Part shown: positions 1 to 7,261 of the stretch, one piece after another | How the letters are laid out: every line of letters starts with the position of its first letter | Position numbering within the stretch: position 1 is the stretch's first letter | Source: a virus | Length of the DNA stretch: 22,923 nt | Reading direction: 5' to 3' (one strand) | IMG/VR virus record: IMGVR_UViG_3300035070_002129 | Span: 1 to 22,923 of that record | Made by a program: the position numbers and the translations under genes | Notes under the pieces: generated by a model | The model's input: only the letters and a program-made list of their open reading frames with translations | Databases searched by the model: none | Told to the model about the DNA's origin: nothing

Positions 1-40
1 TGGGAAGAGCAGTGGCAAGCATTAACACCAGAGGTTAATC

Positions 41-496
41 ATGGCAAAGCCGAAGCGAACTGAAATAGAAGTTCAGAAAAAGATAGACGAATTAGAGAAG
101 TTGTCGCTTAAAGCTATAGACGATCATAACCTTATGTTTGTCGGAGATATATGGGCTTTCATTGGTATCTCTCGCACTAATTTTTATGATTATAAGTTGG
201 ATAAAAAGGACAGTATAAAAGGTGCCTTGGAGAAGAACAAGATTACAACCAAGAGTAACCTAAAGGCTAAGTGGTATAAATCAAGTAACCCAACCCTGCA
301 GATAGCTTTGATGCGTTTAATATCCGAGGACGAAGAACGCAAGAAACTGTCACAGCAGTACCATGACGTTACTAGCGACGGCAAAGAAGTCAATACTGGA
401 CCGATAATATACCTTCCAAGTAAACTGCCAGACAACTACGATAAGATTAAAACGGACATACAGAGTAAGAGTGATCAGAAAGCAGGTAAAAAGTGA
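41..496 (+). CDS. terS: Terminase small subunit (probable)
   Basis: A 151-residue protein that probably recognises phage DNA and hands it to the large terminase for packaging. Residues about 33-60 (VGDIWAFIGISRTNFYDYKL) read as a helix-turn-helix. They are followed by a basic stretch and by TLQIALMRLI plus a DEERKKLS segment, an arrangement I know from small terminases of Bacteroidetes-type phages. The C-terminus is short and lysine-rich, as expected for a tail contacting TerL or DNA. The ATG at 41 follows an AGAGG at 30-34. The stop overlaps the GTG of the next gene (GTGA). TerL lies downstream but is separated by two enzyme genes, which is unusual. The assignment rests on the HTH, size and position; a different DNA-binding regulator is possible. 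Confidence 0.7.
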   Translation: MAKPKRTEIEVQKKIDELEKLSLKAIDDHNLMFVGDIWAFIGISRTNFYDYKLDKKDSIKGALEKNKITTKSNLKAKWYKSSNPTLQIALMRLISEDEERKKLSQQYHDVTSDGKEVNTGPIIYLPSKLPDNYDKIKTDIQSKSDQKAGKK

Positions 497-867
497 AAAA
501 GACAATCATAGCCTTCGACGTAGACGGCACACTCCGCAAGAACAGCGAAGAGATACACCGAACTAAAGTTGTAGCCAATGAGCGTATCGTTGACCTTATG
601 AGCATACTATCTACCTTCAAGAACGTAGAAATTCACATCTGGTCAAATAGAGGTGCAGAGTATTGCAGGATGATACGACACGAGCTACAGCTTGAGGAGT
701 ATGTTAAAGAGTCGCACTGCCACGAGAAGATGTGGTTAACCCAGCAACAGGAAACGCTTGTTGATTACGAAGAGTCCGACAAGGATTACTTACGACCGGA
801 TATTGCTATAGACGACCAGCAACGGTTCGACGGTGGGATTGCTAACTTAATTGTGAGAGAGAAGTAG
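493..867 (+). CDS. HAD-superfamily phosphatase
   Basis: A 124-residue hydrolase of the haloacid dehalogenase fold. Motif I is FDVDGTL with the nucleophile and acid/base pair D9 and D11. Motif II is the IHIWSNRG strand with S51. K79 is a candidate motif III lysine, and motif IV is the DIAIDDQ segment with D107/D108 binding magnesium. It is at the small end for the family and has no visible cap domain, so it could act on nucleotides or polynucleotide ends, as phage polynucleotide-kinase 3'-phosphatases do; the substrate cannot be read from sequence. Translation starts at GTG 493, inside the terS stop (GTGA). The stop lies two bases before the GTG of the methyltransferase. The fold is confident, the role is inference. 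Confidence 0.85.
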   Translation: MKKTIIAFDVDGTLRKNSEEIHRTKVVANERIVDLMSILSTFKNVEIHIWSNRGAEYCRMIRHELQLEEYVKESHCHEKMWLTQQQETLVDYEESDKDYLRPDIAIDDQQRFDGGIANLIVREK

Positions 868-869
868 CA

Positions 870-1967
870 GTGCGTTACTTCTCTATGTTCACAGGGATTG
901 GAGGATTTGAACTTGGAATACAGCGAGCCTATGATACTCAACGCACACATATCGGCACGGAATCCGAACCGCAAGAACGCACACAAGGGAGGGAGCGGTC
1001 CACTGATAAGCAGGGAGTACTGTTACACCCTAGAGACTGGACAGCCCCACTATGTGTTGGTTACTCCGAGATTGATAGATACGCAACTAAAGTCTATGAA
1101 AGGAACTTCGATGGACACACCAACTACGGAGACGCAACAAAAATTGAACCTTCCGAAATTAACGGAGAGTTCGACCTTCTTGTCGGAGGATTCCCTTGTC
1201 AAGCTTTCAGCATTGCTGGAAAGCGTGCAGGATTTGACGACACCAGAGGCACACTCTTCTTTGATGTCGCTCGGATTCTCAAGCACAAAAGACCCCGACA
1301 TTTGGTACTCGAAAACGTCAAAGGTCTACTTAGTCATGGGGGGGGGCAGACTTTCCAAACAATACTTGGGGTTCTCTCCGACTTGGGGTATAGAGTTGAA
1401 TGGCAGGTACTTAACAGCAAAAACTTCGGAGTTCCCCAGAACCGAGAGCGAGTCTACATTATCGGACATCTTAGAGGAGAGTGTGGACGACAAGTATTAC
1501 CTATCAGAACAAGTACAAGAGCGAGTCTTAAAGAGCTTACGCAAGGTGTAGACGAAGCCAGTCGTGTATACGACATGTCGGGTATAGCACGCACCATAAA
1601 AAATGGGGGAGGCATGGGTGCAAAGACTGGTCTCTACATGACACAATTACCTGAGCAGAAAGTTAACAGGACTGTACGCACTGGCGGCTCAATGTCGGTA
1701 AACGATAAACATAACTGGGATACTCATCTTATACAAGGAAAGCTTCGGAGGCTTACACCAAAAGAGTGTGAACGGTTGCAAGGGTTCCCCGACGATTGGA
1801 CAAAGTATGGAGGTGATTCTTATCATATAGCTGACTATGATATGTCGGACACACAGCGCTACAAAATGTGTGGCAATGCGGTCACCGTAAATACTGTTCA
1901 GGCTGTAATGGAGAGGCTATACAATGGCGGATGTTTTAGTCACACCACCACCAACGACAACCGTTGA
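870..1967 (+). CDS. dcm: DNA (cytosine-5) methyltransferase
   Basis: A 365-residue enzyme that methylates cytosine at C5 in DNA, probably protecting phage DNA from host restriction. All core motifs are visible: I (FTGIGGFELG, residues 7-16, S-adenosylmethionine binding), III (YGDAT), IV with the catalytic GGFPCQ (C110), VI (ENV, 148-150), VIII (QNRERVYIIG, 190-199), IX (RRLTPKECERLQGFP) and X (GNAVTV, 335-340). The target-recognition region is about 205-290. Residues 21-60 are a hydrophilic insertion between motifs I and II where most relatives have only a few residues. Glycines 157-159 are encoded by nine consecutive G. A second frame is open for over 600 bases inside the gene. The start is GTG 870; the end overlaps terL by 44 bases. 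The symbol is generic: the target site is unknown. Confidence 0.95.
   Translation: MRYFSMFTGIGGFELGIQRAYDTQRTHIGTESEPQERTQGRERSTDKQGVLLHPRDWTAPLCVGYSEIDRYATKVYERNFDGHTNYGDATKIEPSEINGEFDLLVGGFPCQAFSIAGKRAGFDDTRGTLFFDVARILKHKRPRHLVLENVKGLLSHGGGQTFQTILGVLSDLGYRVEWQVLNSKNFGVPQNRERVYIIGHLRGECGRQVLPIRTSTRASLKELTQGVDEASRVYDMSGIARTIKNGGGMGAKTGLYMTQLPEQKVNRTVRTGGSMSVNDKHNWDTHLIQGKLRRLTPKECERLQGFPDDWTKYGGDSYHIADYDMSDTQRYKMCGNAVTVNTVQAVMERLYNGGCFSHTTTNDNR
913..1551 (+). CDS. Candidate overlapping gene inside the methyltransferase (+1 frame)
   Basis: This frame is open without a stop for over 600 bases wholly inside the methyltransferase gene. A TTG at 913 has a perfect GGAGG (900-904) eight bases upstream; the first ATG in frame is at 931. 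The product would be about 212 residues, soluble, and rich in serine and threonine. Its last third contains TLSDILEESVDDKYYLSEQ, which resembles, from memory, an L..ILE..VD.KYYLS element found near C5 methyltransferases and in phage proteins beside them. Against it, the GGAGG also encodes motif I glycines, and non-coding frames of similar length occur elsewhere in this window (for example about 187 codons antisense at 19786-20349). It may be a real overprinted gene, an alternative C-terminus reached by slippage at the G9 tract, or chance. Confidence 0.3.
   Translation: MEYSEPMILNAHISARNPNRKNAHKGGSGPLISREYCYTLETGQPHYVLVTPRLIDTQLKSMKGTSMDTPTTETQQKLNLPKLTESSTFLSEDSLVKLSALLESVQDLTTPEAHSSLMSLGFSSTKDPDIWYSKTSKVYLVMGGGRLSKQYLGFSPTWGIELNGRYLTAKTSEFPRTESESTLSDILEESVDDKYYLSEQVQERVLKSLRKV
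1338..1346 (+). repeat. Nine-G homopolymer in the methyltransferase gene
   Basis: Nine consecutive G encode Gly157-159 of the methyltransferase, just after motif VI. Loss of one G would move translation into the +1 frame, which stays open to the TAG at 1549-1551. This is a candidate slipped-strand contingency tract. The reading frame is intact with nine G, because motifs VIII to X follow in frame. Confidence 0.9.
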
Positions 1968-3441
1968 CGGCTGGAAACCAAACCCCGGACCACAAGAGTT
2001 CTCTTTGATGCAACCAGCCAGCGTGTTCGAGATACTCTACGGTGGCGCACGAGGCGGAGGCAAGACAGACGCAGGGTTGGCTTGGATGACAGAGTATATG
2101 CGTCACCCACGCTTTCGTGGCTTGGTGCTTAGACGTAACGTTGACGACTTATCCGACTGGATTGACCGTGCCGAGTTTATGTACAAACCTTACGGTGTGA
2201 AAGTATCACGTCACCCACAGGCTGTGATTCACTTCCCTGCAGGTGGCAAGATACGTGTGGGGCACATGAAAGACAAGAACGCTTATACCAAGTATCAGGG
2301 ACACGAATATCAGAAAATACTTATTGAAGAGTTGACGCAGATTCCTAAAGAGGCTCATTACCAGAACATCTTATCTAGTGCACGTTCAACCGTGGCAGAG
2401 CTGAGACCGCAGGTGTTCCTTACCACTAATCCGGGTGGCGTTGGTCACGGCTGGGTTAAGCGTCGCTTTATTAAACCAAAGGTGGGAGAGGCTAGACGAC
2501 CGAACTGGCCATTCTTATCAAATAACACCAAGCGTGACGCAATCTTTATCCCTGCCAGCGTAGACGACAATCCAGTGCTTATGGAGAAGGATCCGTATTA
2601 CGTCAATATTCTAGAGGGATACAAAGAAACAGACGAGCAACTATACCGTGCTTGGCGCTTCGGTAGTTGGGACGTATTCGTCGGACAGGCGTTCGGTGAG
2701 TTTGATTACAATACCCACACGACACAACTCCTGCCTTATCCGCTTAAAGATTGCTATAAGATAATGGCATTTGACTGGGGTTACTCTGCCAACGGTGTTA
2801 TGGTGTGGCTGGCTGTCACGCCTGAGAACCGCTGGGGAGTGCGTAGGATATACGTTTATCGTGAGTTGGTACAAAACAAGAAAAGCCCGGAAGAGTGGGG
2901 AGTCGAGCTAAACAAAATCAACAAGCAGGACGTTGAGCGTGGCTGGGGAAGCGTACAGTATATGTCCCTGCCCCACGACTGCTATAGCAAGGTGCGAAGC
3001 GAGGAGACCATAGCAAAGACATTTGAGAAGCTAACGGGACTTAGCTCTATTATGATGCCAACGCAAAGCGCTGGGGCACGTGTGAGACGAAAAGCACTCT
3101 TGCATACTATGTTTGGACTTGGCGAGGATAAAATACCACGACTGTTGATTCAGCGGCACTGCACGTACCTGATAGAAACAATCCCTGAGCTGGTATACGA
3201 CGACACTAACGTTGAAGATATAAACACCGACGGCGAGGACCACGGCTACGATGCGCTGACAGGTGGACTACTGCAGTTGTCGGTTGATACAGTATCGTCA
3301 GGTGCAGTCAGTGCCAAAGAAAACAAGCAGGATATTAACTACGTGCCAAGCATACGTTCAAGTCAAAGCGGTGTATATAAACCACCTGATTTAATGGGTG
3401 CAGTAGCAAAGAAGCAAAAAAAGCGCAAGTCACCATACTAG
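1924..3441 (+). CDS. terL: Terminase large subunit
   Basis: The 505-residue ATPase/nuclease motor that cuts and packages phage DNA through the portal. The ATPase domain has Walker A GGARGGGKT (residues 40-48, K47), Walker B KILIEEL (131-137, acidic E135/E136) and the coupling motif FLTTNPGG (165-172). The nuclease domain shows an RNase-H-like fold: MAFDWGYS (D284), SLPHD (D352) and DHGYDA (D439, D443), the expected three acidic metal-binding sites. The length is normal for the family. The ATG at 1924 lies inside the methyltransferase end with a purine-rich GGAGAGG upstream, and the two genes overlap by 44 bases. The C-terminal 60 residues are hydrophilic with a basic end (KKQKKRK). Confidence 0.96.
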   Translation: MADVLVTPPPTTTVDGWKPNPGPQEFSLMQPASVFEILYGGARGGGKTDAGLAWMTEYMRHPRFRGLVLRRNVDDLSDWIDRAEFMYKPYGVKVSRHPQAVIHFPAGGKIRVGHMKDKNAYTKYQGHEYQKILIEELTQIPKEAHYQNILSSARSTVAELRPQVFLTTNPGGVGHGWVKRRFIKPKVGEARRPNWPFLSNNTKRDAIFIPASVDDNPVLMEKDPYYVNILEGYKETDEQLYRAWRFGSWDVFVGQAFGEFDYNTHTTQLLPYPLKDCYKIMAFDWGYSANGVMVWLAVTPENRWGVRRIYVYRELVQNKKSPEEWGVELNKINKQDVERGWGSVQYMSLPHDCYSKVRSEETIAKTFEKLTGLSSIMMPTQSAGARVRRKALLHTMFGLGEDKIPRLLIQRHCTYLIETIPELVYDDTNVEDINTDGEDHGYDALTGGLLQLSVDTVSSGAVSAKENKQDINYVPSIRSSQSGVYKPPDLMGAVAKKQKKRKSPY

Positions 3442-3445
3442 AACT

Positions 3446-3456
3446 GTGATAGAATC
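3446..3456 (+). promoter_or_regulatory. Extended -10 promoter, predicted leaderless transcript
   Basis: GTGATAGAATC contains TG-A-TAGAAT, matching the extended -10 element used repeatedly in this window. The hexamer (3450-3455) ends six bases before the ATG at 3462, so transcription would start at or beside the start codon. No Shine-Dalgarno sequence lies upstream of that ATG, which fits a leaderless mRNA. Confidence 0.5.
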
Positions 3457-3461
3457 ATAAT

Positions 3462-3764
3462 ATGAACGTGCCAGCACTTATTACGAAAGAGAAGCCAGAG
3501 ATAACCGTTATATTAAGCGATGAGTACAGCGAGATAAAAAAGAAGTTCCGCTGTCCGAACTGTGGCAAAGTAGCCTTTGAGTACTACTCTCCAATCAGAG
3601 TAATTATGCCGGGACACGCAGAGCCAGCCACCAGACTAGACAGAGCAGGTGTTAAGCACTTTGCTCAAGTGCCAGTTATAGTAGAGTGTCGCAACGTAAT
3701 AATTGTGACCAAGAATGGGGTTGACTTAAACACACGCTGTAAAACTAAACTATTAGTCACTTAG
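3462..3764 (+). CDS. Small zinc-ribbon-like protein
   Basis: A 100-residue protein of unknown function. It holds CPNCGK (C31, C34) and later C76 and C93, a spacing that could give one four-cysteine zinc site, with an otherwise mixed alpha/beta composition. Small zinc-finger proteins are common between terminase and portal genes in phages, but a particular role (packaging accessory or translational regulator such as Mu Com) cannot be shown. It has no ribosome binding site and a -10-like element directly before its ATG. Its TAG stop overlaps the AGGAG that serves the portal gene. Confidence 0.8.
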   Translation: MNVPALITKEKPEITVILSDEYSEIKKKFRCPNCGKVAFEYYSPIRVIMPGHAEPATRLDRAGVKHFAQVPVIVECRNVIIVTKNGVDLNTRCKTKLLVT

Positions 3765-3773
3765 GAGTAAGCA

Positions 3774-5858
3774 ATGGACGAAGTAAACTTTCTTGGTAAT
3801 GAAGCGATTGTCGATTTAGATGTAACCGTTGACTTTCCTATAGACGACACGCAACTCGTAGCAGTATTTGACGAGCGACTCAAAGCATCAAAAGAGAACG
3901 ACGAAAAGCTACAAATCGGCAAGCGAAGCGGTGAGAACTATGATTACTGGCGTGGTAAGCAAATCAAGCTGGAAGATTTACAAGAGCATGAGACACCTTA
4001 CATGGATAACATCATCTGGCAGGACTCTCGCCACCAGATAGCAACAGCAGTCTCTAAGATGCCTGACATCCTTGTTATGCCGGGCAACACCGTCAAGGAA
4101 CAGCAAGAGAACGCTAAAATACTCGAAAAGCGTTTGAACCAGCACGTGCCTATGCTTAAGCGTATACTGCGTGACGGCTTGCGTAACCTTAGCATTGACT
4201 ATAAGGCAGCAATCAAGGTTGTCTGGGAGCCAAACGCCGACGAGGGACGTGGCGACTATAAGTTCTATTTGTGCCGATCTAACAAGTTTGGTTTCAACAA
4301 GACTGCAACCATACCGCAAGACGGCTTTACCTCTGACAACATGACCTTTATCTATGAGTATATAAACGAGCCTATTTCGCTTATCATGGCAAAGTTTCCG
4401 GGTGCTAAAGAGAAGCTAAGACAGCTCTATAACGTAGACAGCGGACAGCCGGGTTCACGTAACTCACGTGACGAGATAGATTACGTCGAGGGCTGGTTTA
4501 CCTATTACGACAAGCAGGGTAAGCTCCACGACTTCGTCGCATGGAAGCACAACAATATTATTCTCGGCAAAGACATGAACCCTTACTATGACTTTGAAGG
4601 GTACTACAAACCAAAGTTTGACGCAGAGGGCTTGATGGAGTTTGACGAACCAAACTTCCGAAACTTCTTTGACCGACCACGCAAGCCGTTTATATTCCTA
4701 AGCTATGAGAACACTGGACGCAGCGCATACGAGGACACCTCGCCTATTGAGCAGACATGGTACTTGCAACGTTCCGTGAACAAACGAGGTGCTCAGATTA
4801 CGCTTATAGCAGACCGCATGGTTCCAAAGCTGGCGTTCAACAAAGCTATGGGTACACGTGAAAACGTGGCACAAGTTACCAACGACGTAAATGAACACAT
4901 TTTTATTGACAGCAACGAAGATATACGCACGATGGTTACTTCGTTTAGTTCAGCACCACCGTCACCTATGCTGTATCAAGACCAGCAAGCCAACCGACAG
5001 CAGATTGACAGCAAGTTTGCAGCCAACGCTGGGGCACGTGGCGAGACTGTATCCAACGAGTCTGGTATATCAAAGCAGATTACTCGTGAAGGTAACTTGG
5101 TTACTTCCGACGATATAGCTGAGATTGTCGTCGAGCGTGCCGTGTTTGAAATGGCAAGCTGGGCTATTCAGATGATGAAGCTCAAGTACGATAAAGACCA
5201 CTATGTTCGTGACATGGGTAAGGACGGCGAGCTAGTCAACGAAGTTATAAACCAAGATAAGATTGACGACGGTATAGCTGTTCAAGTAAAAGCTGAGACC
5301 ACTGGTAAATCAGAACGCCGAGAAATAGCACTTGGCTTGGCTAAGATTAAGGCTATTGATCCGCTTACACTTATGGAGGACTTGGACGTTACCAATCCAA
5401 AGCAACGAACCAAGCGTTTGATTGCGTACCTAACTGGCGACCAAGACGGTTACCAGCGTTACTTGCAAGAGGCAGGACTTATGGACGACGAGAAGTTAGC
5501 CGGAGCACCTGCAGAGGCACCAGCTGGCGCACAACCTGAAGGCACACCACCACCTGTGAGTGGCATGGACGGTCAACAGGCTTTGCTAGATATTCAACAG
5601 ATACAATCAGGGCAGATGCCTGAGATAAACGGCACACCGTCTCCTGAATACGCACAGGCTCTCGTTGCTTTCTATAACAGCGGAGAGTTTGAGGCAATGC
5701 CACCTGAACAGCAACAAATGTTTGTTCAACATATCAAAGCAATTAAAGCGGCAATCGGTGGCGAGCAACCAGCTCCTGCGCCAGCTCCTGAAGCGGTGCA
5801 ACAGCCAGTGCAACCAATACCAGTGCCGGAACAACCACAAGGAGTACCAGTACAATGA
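3774..5858 (+). CDS. Portal protein
   Basis: A 694-residue protein forming the dodecameric DNA channel at the capsid vertex; TerL docks on it during packaging and the adaptor afterwards. The evidence is position after TerL and before the scaffold, length, and sequence style: an N-terminal helical region with ENYDYWRGKQ and TPYMDNIIWQ (about residues 45-85), a central stretch with RPRKPFIFLSYENTGRSAYEDTSPIEQ (broken here only by memory of the family), then a long helical stem with DEIAEIVVERAVFE-like sequence. The last 130 residues are rich in proline, alanine and glutamine and probably disordered. The start ATG 3774 has an AGGAG six bases upstream. The stop overlaps the next ATG (ATGA). It is of the large, podovirus-type class. 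Confidence 0.88.
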   Translation: MDEVNFLGNEAIVDLDVTVDFPIDDTQLVAVFDERLKASKENDEKLQIGKRSGENYDYWRGKQIKLEDLQEHETPYMDNIIWQDSRHQIATAVSKMPDILVMPGNTVKEQQENAKILEKRLNQHVPMLKRILRDGLRNLSIDYKAAIKVVWEPNADEGRGDYKFYLCRSNKFGFNKTATIPQDGFTSDNMTFIYEYINEPISLIMAKFPGAKEKLRQLYNVDSGQPGSRNSRDEIDYVEGWFTYYDKQGKLHDFVAWKHNNIILGKDMNPYYDFEGYYKPKFDAEGLMEFDEPNFRNFFDRPRKPFIFLSYENTGRSAYEDTSPIEQTWYLQRSVNKRGAQITLIADRMVPKLAFNKAMGTRENVAQVTNDVNEHIFIDSNEDIRTMVTSFSSAPPSPMLYQDQQANRQQIDSKFAANAGARGETVSNESGISKQITREGNLVTSDDIAEIVVERAVFEMASWAIQMMKLKYDKDHYVRDMGKDGELVNEVINQDKIDDGIAVQVKAETTGKSERREIALGLAKIKAIDPLTLMEDLDVTNPKQRTKRLIAYLTGDQDGYQRYLQEAGLMDDEKLAGAPAEAPAGAQPEGTPPPVSGMDGQQALLDIQQIQSGQMPEINGTPSPEYAQALVAFYNSGEFEAMPPEQQQMFVQHIKAIKAAIGGEQPAPAPAPEAVQQPVQPIPVPEQPQGVPVQ

Positions 5859-6184
5859 GAGACGTACCAGTAGATGAAGAGCGTGACTATCCTATGCACC
5901 TCGATATAACCGAAAAGAAGTTGAAGCAGATTAAAGACTGGAAGGTCGGCAAATGCTACAAGGTAATTATAGAAATTGAAATGACTGGAATCCGTAAAGG
6001 CTATGATGGCGAGGGACCAATACGAGGCGATTTTATCGTTAAGAAGATAGAGTCTGCAGGTGAGGTCAAAGGTTACGAGAAAGAAACCAAAGCCAGCGAA
6101 CCAACCCCAACCAATCGTGGAGTCCGTGTGGGTAGTGTCGCACAGCGTGCGCTTGATGAAGACGACGACGATAATGACGATTAG
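5855..6184 (+). CDS. Small acidic head-region protein, unknown function
   Basis: A 109-residue protein without a recognised family. Residues 1-75 look like a compact basic/hydrophobic beta-rich domain (WKVGKCYKVIIEIEM, then GDFIVKKIES). The end is strongly acidic (EDDDDNDD), a tail type often seen in proteins that bind DNA-packaging or capsid partners. It overlaps the portal stop by ATGA and has AGGAG upstream, so it is probably translationally coupled to the portal. Its stop codon directly abuts the promoter of the scaffold gene. A virion or assembly role is inferred from context only. Confidence 0.75.
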   Translation: MRDVPVDEERDYPMHLDITEKKLKQIKDWKVGKCYKVIIEIEMTGIRKGYDGEGPIRGDFIVKKIESAGEVKGYEKETKASEPTPTNRGVRVGSVAQRALDEDDDDNDD

Positions 6185-6210
6185 TGTTATAATTTAATCA
6201 TAATTAAAAA
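6185..6210 (+). promoter_or_regulatory. Extended -10 late promoter before the scaffold gene
   Basis: TG-T-TATAAT (6185-6193) is followed by TTtaATcAtaATTAAAAA, starting one base after the preceding stop codon. It belongs to the recurring promoter element of this window. No clear -35 box is visible. Predicted start is near 6200, giving a leader of about 22 bases that contains the GGAG at 6211-6214. Confidence 0.6.
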
Positions 6211-6222
6211 GGAGCATTAGAA

Positions 6223-7035
6223 ATGCCAGATCCAATTGTGCCACCAGCACCAGAACCAGAGCAGAACCCTGCACCAGACGTTAGCCTAGACATAACGCCT
6301 GACGAATCAATCAATATAGTAGAACCAGTTGCAGACCCAACACCTGCTCCTGCGCCAGCTCCAGCACCTGCCCAAGACGAAGCACCAGCTTGGTTTTCTT
6401 CGTTTAAAGCTGACTTGGACAAGCGCTTTGAAGGTGTAGAAGAGAAACTAAACTCTAACGTAACACCTGAACCTGCGCCAGCGCCGGAACCTGATCCAGC
6501 ACCTGATACACGTGAAGCTCCGAAAACTATGGAAGAACTAGACCAGTATGTTAAGAATATTGCTAAGAGCACGGTTGAAGAGACTGAACAGCAAAAGCAG
6601 GAACGTGAAGCAGCCGAACAAAAAGCAGCTGAGGAGCAACAGACCAAGATTGACGAATACCTCGACCAGCAGGTTGATGCTTTGATTAAAGACGGCGACC
6701 TTCCGGCACGTGAGGGCAATGAAAAGAACCCTTATCACGCTTCGCTCTATAGCTATGCAGCATTCCTGCAGACCGACAACCTAGTGCGTGTTGGTAAAGT
6801 ACTCAAGGAATATCACGACCAAGGCAAGGTATTCGACCTCAAAGCCTCTGGCGAGACTGGCAAGCCAGTGTTCCGTCAGATTGGTAGAGGACAGGCAGGT
6901 GGTTCAGCACCAGTTGGCACTAGCTCAGTTGCTACAGAGCAAGGCAAGTCAATCGACTACAAGACTATCCACGGCGCACGTGATTTAGACGAGCTTATTG
7001 CACGAGCTGATTCGCTATTACCAGATCAAGTATAG
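6223..7035 (+). CDS. Capsid scaffolding protein (probable)
   Basis: A 270-residue protein expected to guide capsid assembly and then leave the shell. It lies directly before the major capsid gene, has a proline/alanine/glutamate-rich N-terminal 110 residues with PAPAPAPAP runs, then a long charged coiled coil (about residues 105-150, EETEQQKQEREAAEQKAAEE), and a basic/glycine C-terminal part ending in a short helix (DLDELIARADSLL), the usual place for coat binding. The ATG at 6223 follows GGAG at 6211-6214. There is no protease motif. The antisense open frame over the proline-rich part is a codon-composition artefact. Confidence 0.75.
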   Translation: MPDPIVPPAPEPEQNPAPDVSLDITPDESINIVEPVADPTPAPAPAPAPAQDEAPAWFSSFKADLDKRFEGVEEKLNSNVTPEPAPAPEPDPAPDTREAPKTMEELDQYVKNIAKSTVEETEQQKQEREAAEQKAAEEQQTKIDEYLDQQVDALIKDGDLPAREGNEKNPYHASLYSYAAFLQTDNLVRVGKVLKEYHDQGKVFDLKASGETGKPVFRQIGRGQAGGSAPVGTSSVATEQGKSIDYKTIHGARDLDELIARADSLLPDQV

Positions 7036-7226
7036 TTAGTTGGTGCGACCTCCAGTAGCTCTAAACAAGCGTGGTGAGTTAATACATGTTAAATGGCAGT
7101 AGATTCTATTGCAGCAGCCAATGCGCCCTGATATTATTCAAATGGCGACGGTGTATTACCCTTTTTGCTTATGAGGGTTGGAGTACAAGCCAGCAAACAA
7201 GAGTCGCCAGCTACCCTGAAAAAGAC
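7036..7226. other. Intergenic stretch upstream of the small-RNA promoter
   Basis: No convincing gene lies here. It contains a possible RNA fold: TGGCGAC (7143-7149) can pair with GTCGCCA (7203-7209), enclosing an ACCCT/AGGGT hairpin (7158-7178). An ATG at 7093 opens a short frame (MAVDSIAAANAP, then TGA) that continues after the stop to 7230, perhaps a decayed small gene. Neither is secure. Confidence 0.4.
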
Positions 7227-7255
7227 TTGACATTTAATACAATATAAGCTATACT
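7227..7255 (+). promoter_or_regulatory. Strong sigma-70-type promoter
   Basis: TTGACA (7227-7232), a 17-base spacer, then TATACT (7250-7255). The -35 box matches the consensus fully, the -10 box in five of six bases, and the spacing is ideal. The predicted start near 7262 lies about 88 bases before an intrinsic terminator, with no gene between. Confidence 0.85.
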
Positions 7256-7261
7256 TATATA

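Noticed and set aside
1-63. End of an upstream gene. Two frames are open: one ends at TAA 36-38, another (WEEQWQALTPEVN...) ends at TGA 61-63.
   Set aside because: Both are short and cannot be told apart; the second looks more protein-like, but it overlaps the small terminase start, so no call was made.
6204-6719. Antisense frame of 171 codons over the scaffold gene.
   Set aside because: It consists of serine/glycine/alanine runs produced by the complementary strand of proline/alanine-rich codons; no ribosome binding site or family.
7086-7247. Frame of 53 codons beginning MLNGSRFYCSS.
   Set aside because: No ribosome binding site, unusual cysteine/arginine composition, and it runs into the promoter at 7227-7255.
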